From Neobacillus rhizophilus (GTDB taxonomy: Bacteria > Bacillota > Bacilli > Bacillales > Cytobacillaceae), in the NCBI RefSeq assembly GCF_018343535.1, contig NZ_JAGYPF010000002.1, forward strand, positions 708,103 through 772,102: DNA of 64,000 nucleotides, written 5' to 3'. A program made the position numbers and the translations under genes. The notes under the pieces were generated by a model. The model saw only the letters and a list, made by a program, of their open reading frames with translations, made no database searches and was not told the DNA's origin. Below are positions 59,847 to 64,000 of the stretch, in pieces; within the stretch, counting starts at the first letter, position 1; every line of letters begins with the position of its first letter.

Positions 59847-61802
59847 ATGAAGAGGATATCTTTTGTGGCTGTCTTGCTGCTTTTAATAGCCTGGCAGCTC
59901 ACAGGTCATATTTTTCCGAAATTAGCCAACGCAGTAAGGGAGGATCCTACGGTTCAGTTACGCCTGCTTGAAACCACTGATTTGCATGTATTTTTAGCAA
60001 ACTATGATTATTACCAGACAAAAGAAGATAACAAGGTAGGGCTAGTGAAGACGTCCTCTTTGATTAAACAAGCCCGGAACGAGGTTAAAAACTCATTGCT
60101 TTTTGACAATGGCGATAATATACAAGGGAATCCGCTGGGGGATTATGTCGCAAAGGTAAGAGGGCTAAAAGATGGTGATGTCCATCCAGTCACGAGGGCC
60201 TTTAATATGCTGGGATACGATGCGATTACTGTCGGCAACCATGAGTTTAATTATGGGTTGGACTTTCTAACCCGTGCCTTTGAAGGGGCGAAAATGCCGG
60301 TAGTGAACGCTAATGTTTATGATGCAACAACGGGTAAACATTATTTTGAGCCTTATGTTATTTTTAATAAAAAAGTGATCGATGATGAGGGGCAAAATCA
60401 CGTCATTAAAGTAGGGGTGATTGGCTTTGTGCCGCCCCAAATCATGGAATGGGATAAAGCTAATTTAGAGGGTAAGGTTACCACCAAGTCGATTGTAGAA
60501 TCGGCGAAAAAACTTGTCCCGGAAATGAAAAAGAAGGGGGCTGACGTGATTGTGGCGCTTGCCCACACGGGAATCAGCGCTGAACCCTATTCACCTGACA
60601 TGGAAAATGCAGCCTACTACTTAACACAAATCAGGGGCATCGACGCCGTATTTACCGGTCATTCGCATAACTTATTCCCGGGTCCGCTCTATGCGAATTT
60701 GCCAAATACAAATCTTGAAAAAGGAACTATCTACGGTAAACCAGTCGCGATGGCGGGTTCGTTTGGGAGCCATTTGGGTGTCATTGACCTTAAGTTGCAA
60801 AAAATCCGTGGAAAATGGGCGGTCGCTGGCGGCACGAGTACACTTAGGCCGATTGTCGATGAAAAAGGCAATTCGCTTGTGGAAACTGACGAAGCCTTAA
60901 TGAATGAGATTTTGCCGGAGCATATAGGCACGATTGATTATGTCAACCAGCCGATTGGCGAGACTAGCGCACCGGTTTTCAGCTACTTCGCTCTTGTTCA
61001 GGACGACCCATCCGTGCAAATCGTCAATAATGCGCAAACGGAGTATTTGGTTGAAAAATTGAAGGATCCAACCTACAGCAAATTTGCAGGCATTCCGGTC
61101 CTTTCGGCGACAGCGCCATTTAAAGCCGGCGGACGCGGCGGGTCCAGCTATTACACGGATATCCCAGAAGGAACACTGGCTATCAAAAATGTCGCTGACT
61201 TGTATTTGTATCCGAATACTCTCCAGGCTGTACTGGTGAACGGAGCCCAGCTAAAGGAATGGCTCGAAATGAGTGCAGGGCAGTTCAATCAGTTAAATCC
61301 AGCAACGGGAGGCGAGGAGCAGCTAGTCAATCCAGATTTTCGGTCCTATAATTTTGATATCATTGACGGTGTTCAGTACCAGGTGGATGTGACCAAGCCT
61401 GCGAAATATGATTATAACGGGAAACTGATTAATCCGAACTCAAGCCGAATCGTGAACCTAACTTATCAGGGAAAACCGGTTACCGCGGATCAGAGGTTCA
61501 TTGTCGCAACAAATAATTACCGTGCATCCAGCAAAACCTTTCCGGGGGTTAGCCAGGGTGAAGTCATTCTTCAGTCACCGGATGAAAATCGCCAAATCAT
61601 CACGAACTATATTCGCGAAAACAAAACGATTAACCCGTCTGCGGATCAGAACTGGTCTATTGCGAGATTCCAAGGCACAGTCGTCCCTCTATTCGAATCC
61701 TCGCCAAGGGCGCAGGACTACACAAAGCTATTCAAAAATATTCAATATATCGGTCCATCGGGCGGCGGGTTTGCGAAGTATTCGATTGATTTAACAAATT
61801 AA
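59847..61802 (+). CDS. Secreted 2',3'-cyclic nucleotide phosphodiesterase / 3'-nucleotidase (CpdB-like)
   Basis: Extracellular phosphoesterase of 651 residues with an N-terminal signal sequence (ISFVAVLLLLIAWQLTGHIF). The metallophosphatase domain has RLLETTDLHVFLANYDYY, DNGDNIQGNPLGDY, GNHEFNYGLDF and FTGHSHNLFPG. The C-terminal 5'-nucleotidase domain (about 360-610) has NFDIIDGVQYQVDVTKPAKYD and TNNYRASSKTFPG. It scavenges phosphate and nucleosides from nucleotides. There is no wall anchor. It resembles the first part of B. subtilis YfkN. It converges with a related, larger gene. Confidence 0.92.
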   Translation: MKRISFVAVLLLLIAWQLTGHIFPKLANAVREDPTVQLRLLETTDLHVFLANYDYYQTKEDNKVGLVKTSSLIKQARNEVKNSLLFDNGDNIQGNPLGDYVAKVRGLKDGDVHPVTRAFNMLGYDAITVGNHEFNYGLDFLTRAFEGAKMPVVNANVYDATTGKHYFEPYVIFNKKVIDDEGQNHVIKVGVIGFVPPQIMEWDKANLEGKVTTKSIVESAKKLVPEMKKKGADVIVALAHTGISAEPYSPDMENAAYYLTQIRGIDAVFTGHSHNLFPGPLYANLPNTNLEKGTIYGKPVAMAGSFGSHLGVIDLKLQKIRGKWAVAGGTSTLRPIVDEKGNSLVETDEALMNEILPEHIGTIDYVNQPIGETSAPVFSYFALVQDDPSVQIVNNAQTEYLVEKLKDPTYSKFAGIPVLSATAPFKAGGRGGSSYYTDIPEGTLAIKNVADLYLYPNTLQAVLVNGAQLKEWLEMSAGQFNQLNPATGGEEQLVNPDFRSYNFDIIDGVQYQVDVTKPAKYDYNGKLINPNSSRIVNLTYQGKPVTADQRFIVATNNYRASSKTFPGVSQGEVILQSPDENRQIITNYIRENKTINPSADQNWSIARFQGTVVPLFESSPRAQDYTKLFKNIQYIGPSGGGFAKYSIDLTN

Positions 61803-61848
61803 TTCATTTAATGTAGACAAAAAGGTTTTTATTGGATGATAATTCCAA

Positions 61849-61953
61849 AAAATGTCGTGAGGGCAAAGGATTTTGTAGTAAGAAATTAAAATTTTGTGGT
61901 GAGAAATCCATTTTATGTAGTAAACCCTCGCAATTACGTAGTGAGGCGTAAAA
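61849..61953. repeat. 21-bp-period intergenic array (ATTTTGTAGTAAGAA type)
   Basis: Five units at 61849, 61870, 61891, 61912 and 61933, with core TTTTGTAGTAAGAA or TGTAGTGAG and variable remainder. It lies between two convergent nucleotidase genes. Confidence 0.82.
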
Positions 61954-61985
61954 AAAGCAGTCTAACCCGAGGTAAGACTGCTTTG
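61949..61985 (-). terminator. Terminator of the larger nucleotidase gene
   Basis: AAGCAGTCT / AGACTGCTT, 9 pairs with an 11-base loop, followed on the minus strand by seven T. Confidence 0.85.
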
Positions 61986-61995
61986 CTAAAAACAA

Positions 61996-64000
61996 TTATT
62001 GTGTCACTTTTTGAATCCGTCCCTCAGCCTTATATTCAAATGGTTTCGGAAGGGATTTGACAAATTCAACGGTTGCCTCTAAATCCTCTGGACCTACCTC
62101 AAGGCCAGTTGATAGAGCACCAATTCCGTATTTCGCATTTCCATACATGTAATTGTTCACGACAACCGAATACTCCTTGTTAGGGTCAATCTTACTTCCA
62201 TCAGGCAGGAAGAGGTCGACAACTTTTCCAGTTTTCGATACCGGGTCAAAAGTGTAGGTGTACTTGAAACCAGCAATATGGAAGTCGAGGCCGCGGTCGG
62301 TAATCTGATTGTTCAAAACTGTTTCCAAATCAGCACCGCTTAAGTAAACCTTATTTAGTACGTTCCCGAATGGCTGAATCGCGAATAAATCGCCGAACGT
62401 CACTTCTCCTGCGTCAAGATCGGCACGGACACCCCCGCCGTTCATCAGGGCGAAGTCTGAGTTCATCACTGCTTTCATGCCATCGGCAATCAGGTTGCCT
62501 AGCCCGTTGTCACCAATCACATCTGCAGCAGAAGGGTATCCCTTAACCAGGCTAGTCAACGAATTGCCTACCACCTCGGCCTTTAACGGTGCCACCAAAT
62601 CCTCATACTTTTTCATGATAGATGACACAGCAGGGTCAGGAGTATAATCAGATTGGAAAACCGTTACGATTTCCGCTTCCTTCTTCAAGACATCGCCAGA
62701 TACAGGATCTAGCTCAAGGTCAACATCGGAAAAAGCAGAACCGTAAGAGTAGGCTTGAACAATTAATTTGTTATCTACAATTCTATTGTTATAAACATGG
62801 TTATGTCCTGCGAAAATCACATCGACCTCATCATCAATAGTCTCTGCAATTTTTGAAGCATCGAACTTATCTGTATACCCAGTCTGTGCCGCTGGATTAT
62901 GTGCGAGAACGACGATGGCCCGAATGCCTTGTTCTTTTAACACTGCCGTATATTTGTTAATGGCTTCTGCTTCATCGGTAATTTGTAGGTTTTCGTTGCC
63001 CTTTGTGACAATCATTTCCGGCGTTTCTTGGGTGATGACGCCGATAAAGCCAATTTTCACGCCGCCGACTTCTTTCACCGCATATGGTGCTGTGATTAAC
63101 TCGCCAGTGGATTTGTCATAAGCATTGGCCGCAATAACCGGGAAATTCATCCCATCGTATCCAGCCGTTCCTTTTCCGTCAGGATGCTCCCCGCCATTAA
63201 TCATCCGGCGAAGCTCATCGATTCCCTCGTCAAATTCGTGGTTGCCAAGGGTGCCGACATCAAAGCCCAATGACTCCATGACCTCGACGGTTGGTTCATC
63301 TTGAAAAAGAGCAGAGATAAGCGGGCTGCCGCCAATCATATCTCCTGCATGGACAAGCAGGGTGTTTGGGTTGGTTGCTTCACGCTCTCGAAGTGCCGCG
63401 GCTGTGTATTCCATGCTCCCCGCAAGTTTGCCGTTTACTGTTGTATCCGTATCCAATTGTCCGTGTAGGTCATTCATGCCAAGCAGCTGGACCTTGACAG
63501 GCTCCACACTTAAGTTCAATTTATAAATGCCGAAGCCATCCTTGTCGGTTTTTCCGGTATAGGAAATATTGCTGCCTTCCTTAAGGAATTTTGCTCCTTC
63601 AGGCGAAGATGTAAAGGTAACATTCACATTTCCGGCGATTGGGGCAATCGACCAGTTTCCATCAGCAGTAGGCGTAATTTCTTTCTTTTCCGTAATATAA
63701 TCCATCAAAATCTGACGGTTTTCATCTGCTGAATCTACAACCAGTTCGCTTCCCTTTACGCCTGGGAAGTTACCGCCGCCGCCGGCACGATAGTTATTCG
63801 TAACCACGATAAAGTCTTGATTTGGATCGACAGGCTGACCGTTATAAGTCAGGTTGACAACACGGCTTGAATCCGGGTTAACTAGATTTCCATCCTTATC
63901 ATATCTAGCTGGTTCAGTTACATTGATTTGATATTGAACACCGTCAATAACGTCAAAGTTATAAACCGGAAACCCTGAGTTTAATAGAGGTTGATCTCCT
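61996..64000 (-). CDS. YfkN-like multidomain nucleotide phosphoesterase, C-terminal part (5' end outside window)
   Basis: The frame is open to the window edge, so the N-terminus is missing. From the edge it reads the C-terminal domain of a CpdB-like unit (YNFDVIDGVQYQINVTEPARYD, then VTNNYRAGGGGNFPG). This is followed by a second full unit of the 5'-nucleotidase UshA type: LLGMNDLHGQLD, HAGDMIGGSP, GNHEFDEGIDEL, FAGHNHVYNN, then a nucleotidase C-terminal domain with NGGGVRADLDAG. This two-unit order is that of trifunctional YfkN of B. subtilis (about 1460 residues). No LPxTG anchor is visible at the end. A released extracellular enzyme is likely. Confidence 0.92.
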   Translation of the reverse strand, partial: GDQPLLNSGFPVYNFDVIDGVQYQINVTEPARYDKDGNLVNPDSSRVVNLTYNGQPVDPNQDFIVVTNNYRAGGGGNFPGVKGSELVVDSADENRQILMDYITEKKEITPTADGNWSIAPIAGNVNVTFTSSPEGAKFLKEGSNISYTGKTDKDGFGIYKLNLSVEPVKVQLLGMNDLHGQLDTDTTVNGKLAGSMEYTAAALREREATNPNTLLVHAGDMIGGSPLISALFQDEPTVEVMESLGFDVGTLGNHEFDEGIDELRRMINGGEHPDGKGTAGYDGMNFPVIAANAYDKSTGELITAPYAVKEVGGVKIGFIGVITQETPEMIVTKGNENLQITDEAEAINKYTAVLKEQGIRAIVVLAHNPAAQTGYTDKFDASKIAETIDDEVDVIFAGHNHVYNNRIVDNKLIVQAYSYGSAFSDVDLELDPVSGDVLKKEAEIVTVFQSDYTPDPAVSSIMKKYEDLVAPLKAEVVGNSLTSLVKGYPSAADVIGDNGLGNLIADGMKAVMNSDFALMNGGGVRADLDAGEVTFGDLFAIQPFGNVLNKVYLSGADLETVLNNQITDRGLDFHIAGFKYTYTFDPVSKTGKVVDLFLPDGSKIDPNKEYSVVVNNYMYGNAKYGIGALSTGLEVGPEDLEATVEFVKSLPKPFEYKAEGRIQKVTQ

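Overview
The window looks like chromosome from a motile, spore-forming member of the Bacillaceae (Bacillus/Neobacillus-like). The evidence is AGGAGG-type ribosome binding sites with frequent TTG and GTG starts, sigma-D and sigma-A type promoters, Spo0A-box-like sequences, B. subtilis-style gene families (FlhO/FlhP, YaaR, AlaR/AlaT, YfkN, CwlC-like amidases) and sortase-anchored surface proteins. The species cannot be fixed from sequence reading alone.

Layout. 1-2.9 kb: end of a sulfatase gene, its radical-SAM maturase and a TSUP exporter. 3-3.9 kb: an EamA transporter. 4-42.2 kb: an almost complete flagellar island. It opens with motAB on the minus strand, followed on that strand by a c-di-GMP-I (GEMM) riboswitch and a 51-codon ORF. 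The plus strand then carries yaaR-fliL-flhO-flhP, flgM-flgN-flgK-flgL, flagellin, a 1332-residue secreted repeat protein, fliK-flgD-flgE, fliM-fliN, fliD-fliT-fliS, a second GEMM riboswitch with a terminator, flgB-flgC-fliE-fliF-fliG-fliH-fliI-fliJ, a second fliN, fliOPQR-flhB-flhA-flhF-flhG and a sigma-28 gene. Two PilZ genes sit inside or at the edge of the island, and a muralytic gene lies on the minus strand. No chemotaxis gene, csrA, fliW or flaG is present.

42.2-45.5 kb: an IS3-family element sits in the loop of a perfect hairpin, followed by pgaC/pgaD-type exopolysaccharide synthase genes. 45.5-64 kb: class D sortase and its LPxTA substrate, two dehydrogenases, alaR-alaT, two SPOR-amidases, galE, an NCS2 purine permease, a small lipoprotein-like gene, a NUDIX hydrolase, an ADP-ribosylglycohydrolase, VanZ-like protein and two convergent nucleotidase/cyclic phosphodiesterase genes, the last one running off the window.

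The unifying theme is a motile-to-sessile switch. Two GEMM riboswitches (one in front of flgB, one downstream of motAB in front of an unrecognised small ORF), two PilZ proteins and PNAG-type synthase genes lie in one 41-kb block. Spo0A-box-like sites occur at both flgB and pgaC. The flgB riboswitch has a visible antiterminator/terminator pair that predicts shut-off on ligand binding. The other may instead expose a ribosome binding site on ligand binding. The island is also packed with non-coding repeats: four intergenic arrays of exact 21-bp period, one 52-bp tandem hairpin array, and REP-like palindromes carrying GGGGACGGTTCT at six loci.
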